Part shown: piece by piece, positions 42,108 to 51,300 of the stretch
Numbering within the stretch: position 1 is the first letter of the stretch
Layout: each line of letters begins with the position of its first letter
Assembly: GCF_026341815.1 (NCBI RefSeq)
Contig: NZ_JAPENX010000001.1
Span: 1,798,001-1,862,000, forward strand
DNA from: Streptomyces sp. NBC_00572
Lineage (GTDB): Bacteria; Actinomycetota; Actinomycetes; Streptomycetales; Streptomycetaceae
DNA length: 64,000 bases
Direction of reading: 5' to 3'
The notes under the pieces: model-generated
The model's input: only the letters and a program-made list of their open reading frames with translations
The model's database searches: none
What the model was told of the DNA's origin: nothing
Translations under genes and position numbers: made by a program

Positions 42108-43421
42108 ATGCCGAGGCACACCACGCCCCGCAGGACCAGAAGCAGGAGCAGGACGGTCGCGGCGGGGTTCCTGCTCCCCGCCCTGCTCCTGCTCGGCGCG
42201 CTCGTGGTCTACCCGATCGGGTACTCCGTCCAGCGCTCGTTCTTCGACCGCTCGGGCACCTCCTTCGTCGGCCTGGACAACTACCTCGCCCTGGTCACCG
42301 ACGACTCGCTGCGCACGGCCGTCCGCAACAACGTGATCTGGCTGGTCTTCGCCCCGGCGGTCGCGACCGCCCTCGGCCTGGTCTTCGCCGTGCTCACCGA
42401 ACGCGTGCGCTGGGGTACGGCGTTCAAGCTGGTCGTCTTCATGCCGATGGCGATCTCGATGCTCGCCGCCGGGATCATCTTCCGGCTGGTCTACGAGCAG
42501 GACCCGGACCGCGGCGTCGCCAACGCCGTCTGGGTCGGGGTCCACGACACCTTCGCCGAGTCCTCCGGCTTCCCCCGGGCCCGGCCACTGCCCGCCCATC
42601 CGCTGAAGGCGGCCGGCGGCGGCGCGTTCGTCACCGAGGAGCCGGTCCGCGCCGGGGAGCCCGTACGGCTTCCGCTGATCGGGGTGGCGCCGGGGCAGAT
42701 GCCGGAGGAGGCCCGCCCGGCCCGGCAGCCGGCTCCCGTGCCGGACACGATCTCCGGCACGGCCTGGCTGGACTTCACCCGGGGCGGCGGCGGTCGGCAG
42801 AACGCCGTCGATCCGACCGAGCTGGGCCTCGCGGGGCTGCGGATCGAGGCCGTTCGGGACGGAAAGGTGGTCGCCAGGGCCACGGCGGCGGCCGACGGCA
42901 GCTTCACGCTGCCCGCCGACCGCGCCGACGGAGCCGTACTGCGTCTGCCCGCGAGCAACTTCCGGGAGCAGTACAACGGCGTGGAGTGGCTCGGCCCCTC
43001 GCTCGTCACCCCGGCCGTCATCGGCTCGTACGTGTGGATGTGGGCCGGGTTCGCGATGGTGCTGATCGGCGCCGGGCTCGCGGCCGTCCCGCGCGAGCTG
43101 CTCGAAGCGGCGCGGGTGGACGGGGCGAACGAGTGGCAGGTGTTCCGCAGGATCACGGTGCCGCTGCTCGCCCCGGTCCTGGCGGTCGTCCTCGTCACCC
43201 TGATGATCAACGTGCTCAAGGTCTTCGACCTGGTGTTCGTCATCGCGCCGGGCTCGGCCCAGGACGACGCGAACGTGCTCGCGCTCCAGCTGTACCGCTC
43301 GTCGTTCGGTACGGACGCCGATCTCGGGATCGGCTCGGCCATCGCCGTCCTGCTGCTGCTCCTGGTGGTCCCGGTGATGGTCCTCAACATCCGCCGCCTG
43401 CGCCGGGAGGCCCGCCGATGA
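42108..43421 (+). CDS. Sugar ABC permease (MalF type) with inserted extracytoplasmic beta domain
   Basis: Permease of 437 residues, about 130 longer than the usual CUT1 partner. Helices up to about residue 128 and from about 299 onward are normal, and the EAA loop is intact (ELLEAARVDGANEWQVF). Between them, residues about 145-295 are a soluble insert. Its core GTAWLDFTRGGGG, LAGLRIEAVRDGKVV and AADGSFTLP matches the SdrD_B/CarboxypepD_reg pattern of beta-sandwich repeats from surface proteins. The helix topology places the insert outside, where it could touch the binding protein or the wall. It follows the binding-protein gene by 9 bp and overlaps the next permease (ATGA). Confidence 0.84.
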   Translation: MPRHTTPRRTRSRSRTVAAGFLLPALLLLGALVVYPIGYSVQRSFFDRSGTSFVGLDNYLALVTDDSLRTAVRNNVIWLVFAPAVATALGLVFAVLTERVRWGTAFKLVVFMPMAISMLAAGIIFRLVYEQDPDRGVANAVWVGVHDTFAESSGFPRARPLPAHPLKAAGGGAFVTEEPVRAGEPVRLPLIGVAPGQMPEEARPARQPAPVPDTISGTAWLDFTRGGGGRQNAVDPTELGLAGLRIEAVRDGKVVARATAAADGSFTLPADRADGAVLRLPASNFREQYNGVEWLGPSLVTPAVIGSYVWMWAGFAMVLIGAGLAAVPRELLEAARVDGANEWQVFRRITVPLLAPVLAVVLVTLMINVLKVFDLVFVIAPGSAQDDANVLALQLYRSSFGTDADLGIGSAIAVLLLLLVVPVMVLNIRRLRREARR

Positions 43422-44338
43422 GTTCCCCCGCCACCCGCACGCGCGCGCGTACCGACGTCTCCGCGCCGCCCGCGGGCTCCCCTGCCCGCCCGACGCTCGC
43501 CGCGCGGGCGGCGGCCCGTGCCGCCGGGGGCGCGGTCCGGGTGTTCCTCGTCCTGGCCGGCCTTTTCTGGCTGCTGCCGACGATCGGGCTGCTGCTCTCC
43601 TCGCTCCGCTCCCCCTCCGACATCGCGGCGAGCGGCTGGTGGCAGGTGTTCACGGCCCCGGCCCAACTGACCACCGAGAACTACACCCATCTCCTCGCCG
43701 ACGACACGATCACCGGCTCTCTCGTGTCCACCGTCCTGATCACCGTCCCGTCCACCCTGCTGGTCCTCCTCCTCGGTTCGTTCGCCGGGTACGCGTTCGC
43801 GTGGCTGGAGTTCCCGGGCCGGGACTGGTGGTTCCTCGGGGTGGTCGCCCTGCTCGTGGTCCCGGTGCAGGTCGCCCTCGTCCCGGTGTCGAAGCTCTTC
43901 GGCGCGGTGGGCCTCTTCGAGACGACGCTCGGGGTGGTCCTCTTCCACACGGCCTTCGGACTGCCGTTCGCGATCTTCCTGCTGCGGAACTTCTTCGCGG
44001 AGATCCCGCGCGAACTCCTGGAGGCGGCGCGGCTCGACGGGGCGGGCGAGCTACGGCTCTTCACCCAGGTGGTGCTGCCGCTCGGCGGTCCGGCGATCGC
44101 CTCACTGGGGATCTTCCAGTTCCTGTGGGTCTGGAACGACATGCTGATCGCGCTGATCTTCGCGGACTCGCAGTCGCCGCCGATCACGGTGGCGCTCCAG
44201 CAGCAGGTACGGCAGTTCGGCAACAACGTCGACGTGCTGGCGCCGGGGGCGTTCGTGTCGATGGTGGTGCCGCTGATCGTCTTCTTCGCGTTCCAGCGCC
44301 AGTTCGCGTCCGGGGTGATGGCGGGCGCGGTGAAGTAG
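43418..44338 (+). CDS. Sugar ABC permease (MalG type)
   Basis: Permease of 306 residues with six predicted helices after a ~40-residue Ala/Pro/Arg-rich cytoplasmic N-terminus. The EAA loop is ELLEAARLDGAGELRLF. ATG at 43418 overlaps the stop of the first permease by 4 bp. It pairs with the MalF-type subunit that carries the inserted domain. Three 24-bp tandem repeats begin 5 bp after its stop codon. Confidence 0.88.
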   Translation: MSSPATRTRARTDVSAPPAGSPARPTLAARAAARAAGGAVRVFLVLAGLFWLLPTIGLLLSSLRSPSDIAASGWWQVFTAPAQLTTENYTHLLADDTITGSLVSTVLITVPSTLLVLLLGSFAGYAFAWLEFPGRDWWFLGVVALLVVPVQVALVPVSKLFGAVGLFETTLGVVLFHTAFGLPFAIFLLRNFFAEIPRELLEAARLDGAGELRLFTQVVLPLGGPAIASLGIFQFLWVWNDMLIALIFADSQSPPITVALQQQVRQFGNNVDVLAPGAFVSMVVPLIVFFAFQRQFASGVMAGAVK

Positions 44339-44343
44339 GGCCT

Positions 44344-44415
44344 GTCCGGCGGATCGGCCCCGGCCCCGTCCGGCGGATCGGGGTCGGCCCCGTCCGGCGG
44401 ATCGGGGTCGGCCAC
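44344..44415. repeat. Three 24-bp tandem repeats after the sugar permease gene
   Basis: Three head-to-tail copies of a 24-bp unit beginning GTCCGGCGGATCGG (44344, 44368, 44392), with one to three differences between copies. They lie between the convergent permease and TetR genes, where a terminator would be expected. Confidence 0.85.
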
Positions 44416-44443
44416 GGCCGTGGTCCGCCGGGCACCCCCTGGT

Positions 44444-45043
44444 TCAGGCCTTGAGCGCGGCCACCGCCGACCGCGCCAGATCGTCCACGTACCCCGGAGG
44501 CAGCGGCGTACGGACGACGACGAGGCGCCAGTAGAGCGGCCCGACGACCAGGTCGAGGGCGCGGCCCGGGTCGGTGCCCGCCGGGAGTTCACCGCGCGCG
44601 ACGGCCTCGCGGACGACCTGGCTCACGACGCCCTGCTGGCCGTCGAGCAGTGCGGCGGTGACGGCCTCGGCGATCTCGGGGTTCCGGGCCGCTTCGACGA
44701 GCAGGTCGGGGATGACCTGCGAGGCGACCGGGTGGCGCAGGGCGTGCGAGGCCACTTCGAGGAGCGCGCGCACGTCCCCGTACAGGGAGCCGGTGGCGGG
44801 CGCCGGCAGGCCCTGGGTGGCGAAGGCGCCGACGAGGTCGAGGACGAGGGCGAGCTTGGACTTCCAGCGCCGGTAGACGGCGGTCTTGCCGACGCCCGCG
44901 CGGCGCGCGATGCCCTCGATGGACATCCGGGCGAAGCCGACGGCCGCGAGCTCCTCGAAGACGGCGGCGCGGATGGCCTCGGTCACGTCCTCGCGGAGTA
45001 CGGCGGCTCCGGCGGGGGCGCGGCGGGGGGTCGGTTCGGTCAT
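44444..45043 (-). CDS. TetR-family transcriptional regulator
   Basis: Protein of 199 residues. The N-terminal HTH reads AAVFEELAAVGFARMSIEGIARRAGVGKTAVYRRWKSK, typical TetR with the extended YRRWxSK helix; the C-terminal domain (about 75-199) matches the TetR_C group with short effector pockets. ATG at 45043 is taken as start; an ATG three codons upstream is possible. It is divergent from the ABC exporter permease, and direct repeats in the gap at 45083-45143 are its likely binding sites. The ligand is unknown. Confidence 0.87.
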   Translation of the reverse strand: MTEPTPRRAPAGAAVLREDVTEAIRAAVFEELAAVGFARMSIEGIARRAGVGKTAVYRRWKSKLALVLDLVGAFATQGLPAPATGSLYGDVRALLEVASHALRHPVASQVIPDLLVEAARNPEIAEAVTAALLDGQQGVVSQVVREAVARGELPAGTDPGRALDLVVGPLYWRLVVVRTPLPPGYVDDLARSAVAALKA

Positions 45044-45082
45044 GAACGGCATCCTAACCAACGGCGACGCCCCGGGTGCGTC

Positions 45083-45143
45083 ACGACGATACGGTTGCGT
45101 TCCGACGTCCTGTCGTCCTACTCTCCCCGTAACGACGATACGG
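45083..45143. promoter_or_regulatory. Repeated operator-like motif between TetR and exporter genes
   Basis: ACGACGATACGG occurs twice in direct orientation, at 45083-45094 and 45132-45143, 49 bp apart, in the 151-bp gap between divergent genes. The first continues as GTTGCGTTCCG. CGATACGG-type half-sites are common for TetR regulators with this HTH class, so autoregulation and control of the exporter are plausible. Confidence 0.45.
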
Positions 45144-45194
45144 ACCCGTTCCATCGCCGAGGTTGCCCGCACCCTTCGTCGAAAGCGCCCGCCC

Positions 45195-46121
45195 GTGACC
45201 ACCCAGACCCTCTCCCCACCCACCGGGAAGGCCCCTCCGCAGGCGGCCCCCACCGAGGACCTGCGCGCGCTCGCCCTGCGCCACGGCCTCACCGTCAGCG
45301 GGGCCCGCCCCTCACTGCCCGCCTACGCCCGGCAGCTCTGGTCCCGCCGCGACTTCATCACGGCCTTCGCGACCGCTCGTCTGACCGCGCAGTACAGCCA
45401 GGCGCGCCTCGGCCAGGTCTGGCAGGTGATGACCCCGCTGCTCAACGCCGCCGTCTACTACCTGATCTTCGGCGTCCTCATGGACGCGAAGCAGGGCGTC
45501 GCCGACTACGTGCCCTTCCTGATCACCGGCGTCTTCGTGTGGACGTTCACCTCCAACACGATCCTGGCCGGCACCCGGGCCATCAGCGGCAACCTGGGCC
45601 TGGTCCGCGCCCTGCACTTCCCCCGCGCGAGCCTGCCGATCTCGCTGGCGCTCCAGCAGCTCCAGCAGCTGCTGCTCTCGCTCGCCGCGCTCGTCATGAT
45701 CCTGTTCGGCCTCGGCGAGTTCCCCACCTGGAGCTGGCTGCTCGCCGTCCCCGCGCTGGCCTGCCAGGCGCTGTTCAACACAGGCGTGGCGCTCGCCCTC
45801 GCCCGGTTCGCGGCCCGCACCCCGGACATCTCCCAGCTGATGCCCTTCGTGCTCCGCACCTGGATGTACGCCTCGGGCGCGATGTGGTCGATCCAGAACC
45901 TGGCGAGCAGCGGACGCTTCCCCGACGGCGTGGTGCTGGCCCTCCAGTGCAACCCGGCGGCGGTCTACATCGACCTCATGCGCTTCGCTCTGATCGGGAG
46001 CTACACCTCGGCACAGCTGCCGCCGCACGTCTGGGCGCTCGCCGCCGGCTGGGCCCTGCTGACCTTCGGGGGCGGTTTCATCTGGTTCTGGAAAGCGGAG
46101 GAGACGTACGGCCGTGGCTGA
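45195..46121 (+). CDS. ABC-2 type polysaccharide/teichoic acid exporter permease (TagG-like)
   Basis: Membrane protein of 308 residues with six predicted helices. The N-terminal amphipathic segment LWSRRDFITAFATARLTAQYSQARLGQVWQVMTPLLNA is the hallmark of TagG/Wzm-type permeases. Such permeases flip undecaprenyl-linked wall polymers outward with an ATPase partner. The GTG at 45195 is taken as start, but the ribosome site is weak. The gene overlaps the ATPase gene by 8 bp. A divergent TetR gene suggests control of export. Confidence 0.82.
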   Translation: MTTQTLSPPTGKAPPQAAPTEDLRALALRHGLTVSGARPSLPAYARQLWSRRDFITAFATARLTAQYSQARLGQVWQVMTPLLNAAVYYLIFGVLMDAKQGVADYVPFLITGVFVWTFTSNTILAGTRAISGNLGLVRALHFPRASLPISLALQQLQQLLLSLAALVMILFGLGEFPTWSWLLAVPALACQALFNTGVALALARFAARTPDISQLMPFVLRTWMYASGAMWSIQNLASSGRFPDGVVLALQCNPAAVYIDLMRFALIGSYTSAQLPPHVWALAAGWALLTFGGGFIWFWKAEETYGRG

Positions 46122-46923
46122 CACAGAGAGCATCCCCACCGTCGTGGTCGACGGCGTCCACATCACGTACACCGTCCACGGCGGACGCACCGGCGGTCGA
46201 GGTGCCGCGACGGCCGCGCTGAGCCGGATGATCCGGCGCGGCGAGAAGCGGCCGGCCGGCCGCCGCGTCCACGCCGTGAAGGGCGTCAGCTTCGTCGCGT
46301 ACCGGGGCGAGGCAATTGGCCTGATCGGTTCGAACGGATCTGGGAAATCCACCCTCCTGAAGGCCGTGGCGGGCCTCCAGCCCGTCGAGCGGGGCCATGT
46401 CTACACCCACGGCCAGCCCTCGCTCCTCGGCGTCAACGCTGCCCTCATGAACGACCTCACCGGCGAGCGGAACGTGATCCTGGGCGGTCTCGCGATGGGC
46501 ATGAGCCGCGCGGAGGTCCGTGCGCGCTACGACGAGATCGTGGACTTCTCCGGCATCAACGAGAAGGACGAAGCGATCTCCCGCCCCATGGGGACGTACT
46601 CCTCCGGGATGGGGGCGCGACTGCGCTTCTCCATCGCCGCCGCGAAGAGCCACGACGTGCTGCTCATCGACGAGGCCCTGTCCACCGGCGACGCCCGCTT
46701 CCGCCGCCGCAGCCAGCGACGGATCGACGAGCTGCGCGCGGAGGCCGGCACGGTCTTCCTGGTCAGCCACTCGAACTCGACCATCACGGAGACCTGCGAG
46801 CGGGCGCTGTGGCTGGAGGCGGGCACGCTGCGGATGGACGGCCCGGCGAAGGAGGTGGTGGCGGCGTACGAGGAGTTCACGGCGACAGGGTCCGGAACAG
46901 AGCCCGGAGAAACGGGCAAATGA
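46114..46923 (+). CDS. ABC transporter ATP-binding protein, TagH-like
   Basis: ATPase of 269 residues. An N-terminal stretch before the core (VHITYTVHGGRTGGRGAATAAL) is typical of TagH/Wzt proteins. Walker A is GSNGSGKS, the signature is YSSGMGARLRFSIA (the SSGM form used by polysaccharide exporters rather than LSGGQ), Walker B is HDVLLIDEAL, and the switch His is in FLVSHSNSTI. There is no C-terminal carbohydrate-binding domain. The GTG start overlaps the permease gene, so the pair is one exporter for a wall or capsule polymer. Confidence 0.88.
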   Translation: MADTESIPTVVVDGVHITYTVHGGRTGGRGAATAALSRMIRRGEKRPAGRRVHAVKGVSFVAYRGEAIGLIGSNGSGKSTLLKAVAGLQPVERGHVYTHGQPSLLGVNAALMNDLTGERNVILGGLAMGMSRAEVRARYDEIVDFSGINEKDEAISRPMGTYSSGMGARLRFSIAAAKSHDVLLIDEALSTGDARFRRRSQRRIDELRAEAGTVFLVSHSNSTITETCERALWLEAGTLRMDGPAKEVVAAYEEFTATGSGTEPGETGK

Positions 46924-46949
46924 CACATTAAGGGCTACAGTACGGAGGG

Positions 46950-48284
46950 ATGACGAACGATCACCCTCAGTCGCCCCACGGGATCGGGACCGGGCCCCCC
47001 GCCCCGCACCGGACCGGGACCGAGCCCCCCCACCGCACCAGGTCGCCGTTCGACTCGGACACCTTCACCTCCGCCACCTTCGTCACGGTCGGCCGCGGCC
47101 CCTACCTCGCCCTCGCCTCCGTCTGGCTGCTGACCCGCGTCGGCATGGTGCTGCTGCTCCTCCGCGACACCCTCGGCATCGGCGGGGTCGGCCGTGAGGT
47201 GGACCTCTACCGGTACTGGTACGGGCAGTTCGCGCAGGGGACCTTCCCGCCCGGCGACGTCACCTGGCAGTACCCGCCCGGCGCGGGGCTCGTGATCATG
47301 GGCCCGGGCCTCCTCCCCTGGCTGACGTACTTCCAGGCGTTCGTCGCGATCACCCTGCTCGCCGACGCGGTCGTCACCACCGCCCTCGCCCGCGCCGACA
47401 GCGCCCGCCTCACCCACGGCGCCTGGGTCTGGGTCTGCGGCCTGCCGCTCCTGCTGCACCTGCCGCTCGCCCGGTACGACGTCCAGACCACCGCCCTCGC
47501 CGTCCTCGCGCTGCTCGCCGTCAACGCCCGCTCGACCGCCGCCCACCACATCGGCGGGGCGCTCGCGGGCATCGGCGCGATGGTCAAGGTCTGGCCGGCA
47601 CTCACCCTGATCGGCACCCCCCGGGGCCGTACCACCCGCGAGGCCTGGACCGCCGCGGTCGTCGCGGCCCTCGCCCTCCTCGCCACCCTCGGGCTCTTCT
47701 TCTCCGAGTCCCTCGGCTTCCTGCGCCAGCAGGGCAGCCGCGGCATCCAGATCGAATCCCTCGGCGGCACGGCCCTCGCGCTGGCCAAGGCCACCGGCGG
47801 GTGGCCGGGCAGGGTCGAGTTCCGCTACGGGGCCTTCGAGTACGTCGGCCCATACGTCTCCAGCCTCGGCCACCTCGCCCTGCTGCTCACCGTCATCGCC
47901 TTCGGCTGGCTGCTCCTGTGGCGCCTGCGGGCCCACCGCTGGACCGCGGCCACCCCGCTCGACGCGGCCCTCACCGCCGTCCTGCTGTTCACCGCCACCA
48001 GCCGGGTGATCAGTCCCCAGTACATGATCTGGCTGCTCGGCCTCGCCGCCGTCTGTCTGACCTCACGCGACACCGTGATGCGCCCGGTGGCCCTGCTCCT
48101 CCTCCCGGCGGCCGCGCTGAGCTCACTCGCGTACCCCGTCCTGTACGACCAGGTCATCGAAGGCACCGCCCAGGGGCTGACCGTCATGGTGCTCCGCAAC
48201 GGCCTGTTGCTCGCGGCGTCCCTGCTCGCCACCCGCCGCCTGTGGACGTCGACGGTCACGGGCCCCCCGGAGGAGTCCGCGTAG
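46950..48284 (+). CDS. Polytopic membrane protein, glycosyltransferase 87 (DUF2029)-like
   Basis: Membrane protein of 444 residues with about ten hydrophobic helices after a ~45-residue Pro/His/Thr-rich cytoplasmic N-terminus. The first outer loop contains REVDLYRYWYG and TWQYPPGA, and a later segment reads SRVISPQYMIWLL, both patterns of GT-C type mannosyltransferases of the GT87/DUF2029 group that use polyprenyl-phosphate sugars. The acidic residue in the first outer loop would be the catalytic one. It starts 26 bp after the TagH-like gene with a CGGAGGG ribosome site, so it may modify the exported polymer; that link is inference from operon position. Confidence 0.75.
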   Translation: MTNDHPQSPHGIGTGPPAPHRTGTEPPHRTRSPFDSDTFTSATFVTVGRGPYLALASVWLLTRVGMVLLLLRDTLGIGGVGREVDLYRYWYGQFAQGTFPPGDVTWQYPPGAGLVIMGPGLLPWLTYFQAFVAITLLADAVVTTALARADSARLTHGAWVWVCGLPLLLHLPLARYDVQTTALAVLALLAVNARSTAAHHIGGALAGIGAMVKVWPALTLIGTPRGRTTREAWTAAVVAALALLATLGLFFSESLGFLRQQGSRGIQIESLGGTALALAKATGGWPGRVEFRYGAFEYVGPYVSSLGHLALLLTVIAFGWLLLWRLRAHRWTAATPLDAALTAVLLFTATSRVISPQYMIWLLGLAAVCLTSRDTVMRPVALLLLPAAALSSLAYPVLYDQVIEGTAQGLTVMVLRNGLLLAASLLATRRLWTSTVTGPPEESA

Positions 48285-48296
48285 GACGCACAACGG

Positions 48297-48330
48297 GAAG
48301 GGCCCCGCCGCACATCCGGCGGGGCCCTTC
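48297..48330. terminator. Bidirectional terminator between GT87-like gene and NAD-GDH
   Basis: Perfect 14-bp stem (48297-48310 with 48317-48330) with a 6-nt loop between convergent genes; it begins GAAGGG and ends CCCTTC. Confidence 0.82.
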
Positions 48331-48342
48331 TCGCTCAAGCCA

Positions 48343-51300
48343 CTAGCTGTGCGAACGAAGCAGCGTGCGCATGGTCCGCATCGCCACCGACAGGTTCGCC
48401 AGGTCGAAGGTGTCCGAGCCCTGGATCTCCTCCAGGGTCGACTTCGCGCGGCCCAGGATCGCCGCGTTCTTCTCCTCCCAGTCCTTGAACCGCTGCTCCG
48501 GGCTCGACGTGCCGTTCCCGGCCGCCAGGACGTCCGCGGTCAGCGCCGAGTGCGCCGCGAACAGGTCCTCGCGGATCGACGCGCGGGCCATCGACTGCCA
48601 CCGGTCACTGCGCGGCAGCTCGATGATCCGGTCCATCAGGTCGGTGATCCGCAGCCGGTCGGCCAGGTCGTAGTAGACCTCGGCCACGGCGAGGGGGTCC
48701 TTGCCCGTCCGGTCCGCGATCGCGACGACGTCGAGGATCGGGAAGGCGGAGGAGAAGCCGGCGACCCGCAGCGCGAGCTCCTCCGGCACGCCGACCTCGG
48801 TCAGCTCCTCCACGATCGACTGGTACCACTCCAGGTCCGCGCCGCGCAGCAGGTTCGGCAGCTGCGCCCAGACCTGCTCGACCCGCTCGGAGAAGAACTC
48901 GATGGTCTCGGTGAGCTGGAGCGGCTGCGGCCGGTTGTTGAGCATCCAGCGCGTGCCGCGCTCGACGAGCCGGCGGGAGTGCAGCCGCATCCGGGTCTGC
49001 ACGTCGGCGGGCACCTGGTTGTCGAGGGCCTCGACGGAGTCCCAGACCTGGCCGAGGCGGAAGACGACACGGGCGGCGGTCTGCGCCCGGACGATCTCCT
49101 CGATCGACGCGCCGGTCTCCTCACGGAGGCGGTGCAGGAAGGTCGAGCCACCGGTGTTGACGGTGTCGTTGACCAGGACGGTGGTGATGATCTCGCGGCG
49201 CAGGGCGTGGTTGTCGACGGCCTCGGTGAACTTCTCGCGCAGCAGCGTCGGGAAGTACGCGTGGAGCAGCCCGCGCAGGTACGGGTCGTCCGGCAGCTCC
49301 GTACCGATGAGCTCGTCGGCCACCGTGATCTTGGTGTACGCGAGGAGGACGGCGAGCTCCGGCTGGCTCAGACCGCGGCCGTTGTTGAGCAGCTCGCGGA
49401 TCTGCCGGTCGTTGGGCAGGAACTCCAGCGACCGGTCGAGGGCCCCGTCGCGGCCCAGGCGGCGCATGAAGCGCTGGTGGGCGTGGAGCAGGGACGGCGA
49501 CTGGGTGACGGCGTTGGCCAGGGCCGTGTTCTGCGCGTAGTTGTTGCGCAGGACGAGCGTGCCGACCTCGTCGGTCATCTCCGCGAGGATCTTGTTGCGC
49601 TGCTTGACGGTCATGTCGCCCTCGGCGACGAGCCCGTTGAGCAGGATCTTGATGTTGACCTCGTGGTCGGAGGTGTCGACGCCGGCACTGTTGTCGATGG
49701 CGTCGGTGTTGACCTTGCCGCCCTGGCCCTCGGGGCCGCCGGTGCGGGCGAACTCGATGCGGCCCAGCTGGGTCGCGCCGAGGTTGCCGCCCTCGCCGAT
49801 GACCTGGGCGCGCACGTCCTGGCCGTCGACGCGGATGGCGTCGTTGGCCTTGTCGCCGACGTCGGCGTTGGACTCGGCCGAGGACTTGACGTACGTACCG
49901 ATGCCGCCGTTCCACAGCAGGTCGACGGGGGCGTGGAGCACGGCCTTCATCAGCTCGGCCGGGGTCATCTTGGTGATGCCGTCCTCGATGCCGAGGGCGG
50001 CCCTGACCTGTGCGTTGACCGGGATGGACTTGGCGCTGCGGGGGTGGATGCCGCCGCCCGCGGAGAGCAGCGAGGTGTCGTAGTCGGCCCAGGACGAGCG
50101 GGGCAGCTCGAAGAGCCGGCGGCGCTCGGCGTACGAGACGGCCGCGTCCGGGTTCGGGTCGATGAAGATGTGCCGGTGGTCGAAGGCGGCGATCAGGCGG
50201 ATGTGCTCGCTCAGCAGCATGCCGTTGCCGAAGACGTCACCGGACATGTCGCCGACGCCGACGACCGTGAAGTCCTCGGTCTGGGTGTCGTGGCCCAGCT
50301 CGCGGAAGTGCCGCTTGACGGACTCCCAGGCGCCGCGGGCGGTGATGCCCATGCCCTTGTGGTCGTAGCCGGCGGAGCCGCCGGAGGCGAAGGCGTCGCC
50401 GAGCCAGAAGCCGTACGACTCCGCGACGCCGTTGGCGATGTCGGAGAAGGTCGCGGTGCCCTTGTCGGCGGCGACCACCAGGTAGGTGTCGTCCTCGTCG
50501 TGGCGGACCACGTCGAGGGGCGGCACGACCTCGCCCGCGACCAGGTTGTCGGTGATGTCGAGCAGCGCCGAGATGAAGGTCTTGTACGAGGCGATGCCCT
50601 CGGCCAGCCAGGCGTCACGGTCCACGGACGGGTCCGGGAGCTGCTTGGCGACGAAGCCGCCCTTGGCGCCGACCGGCACGATGACGGTGTTCTTCACCAT
50701 CTGCGCCTTGACCAGGCCGAGGATCTCCGTACGGAAGTCCTCACGGCGGTCGGACCAGCGCAGACCGCCTCGGGCGACCTTGCCGAAGCGCAGGTGTACG
50801 CCCTCGACGCGCGGGGAGTACACCCAGATCTCGAAGGCCGGGCGGGGCGCCGGAAGGTCCGGGATGGCCTGCGGGTCGAACTTCATCGACACGTACGAGT
50901 GCGGCTTGCCGTCCGCCGTCAGCTGGAAGAAGTTCGTCCGCAGGGTGGCCTTGATGACGGTCAGGAAGGACCGCAGGATGCGGTCCTCGTCCAGGCTCGC
51001 GACCTGGTCGAGGGCTGCGTCCAGCTCCTCCAGGAGCGCGTCGATCAGCTCGGTGCCGGCACGCTGGCGCTCCGGGGCCATCCGGGCCTCGAAGAGGTTG
51101 ACGAGCAGCCGGGTGGTGTGGACGTTGTTGCGGAGGGTGTCCTCCATGTAGTCCTGGCTGAACGTCGAACCGGCCTGGCGCAGGTACTTCGCGTAGGCGC
51201 GCAGCACCATCGCCTCGCGCCAGGTGAGCCCGGCGGAGAGGACGAGCGAGTTGAAGTTGTCGTTCTCGGCCTCGCCGGTCCAGGTGGCGGAGAAGGCCTC

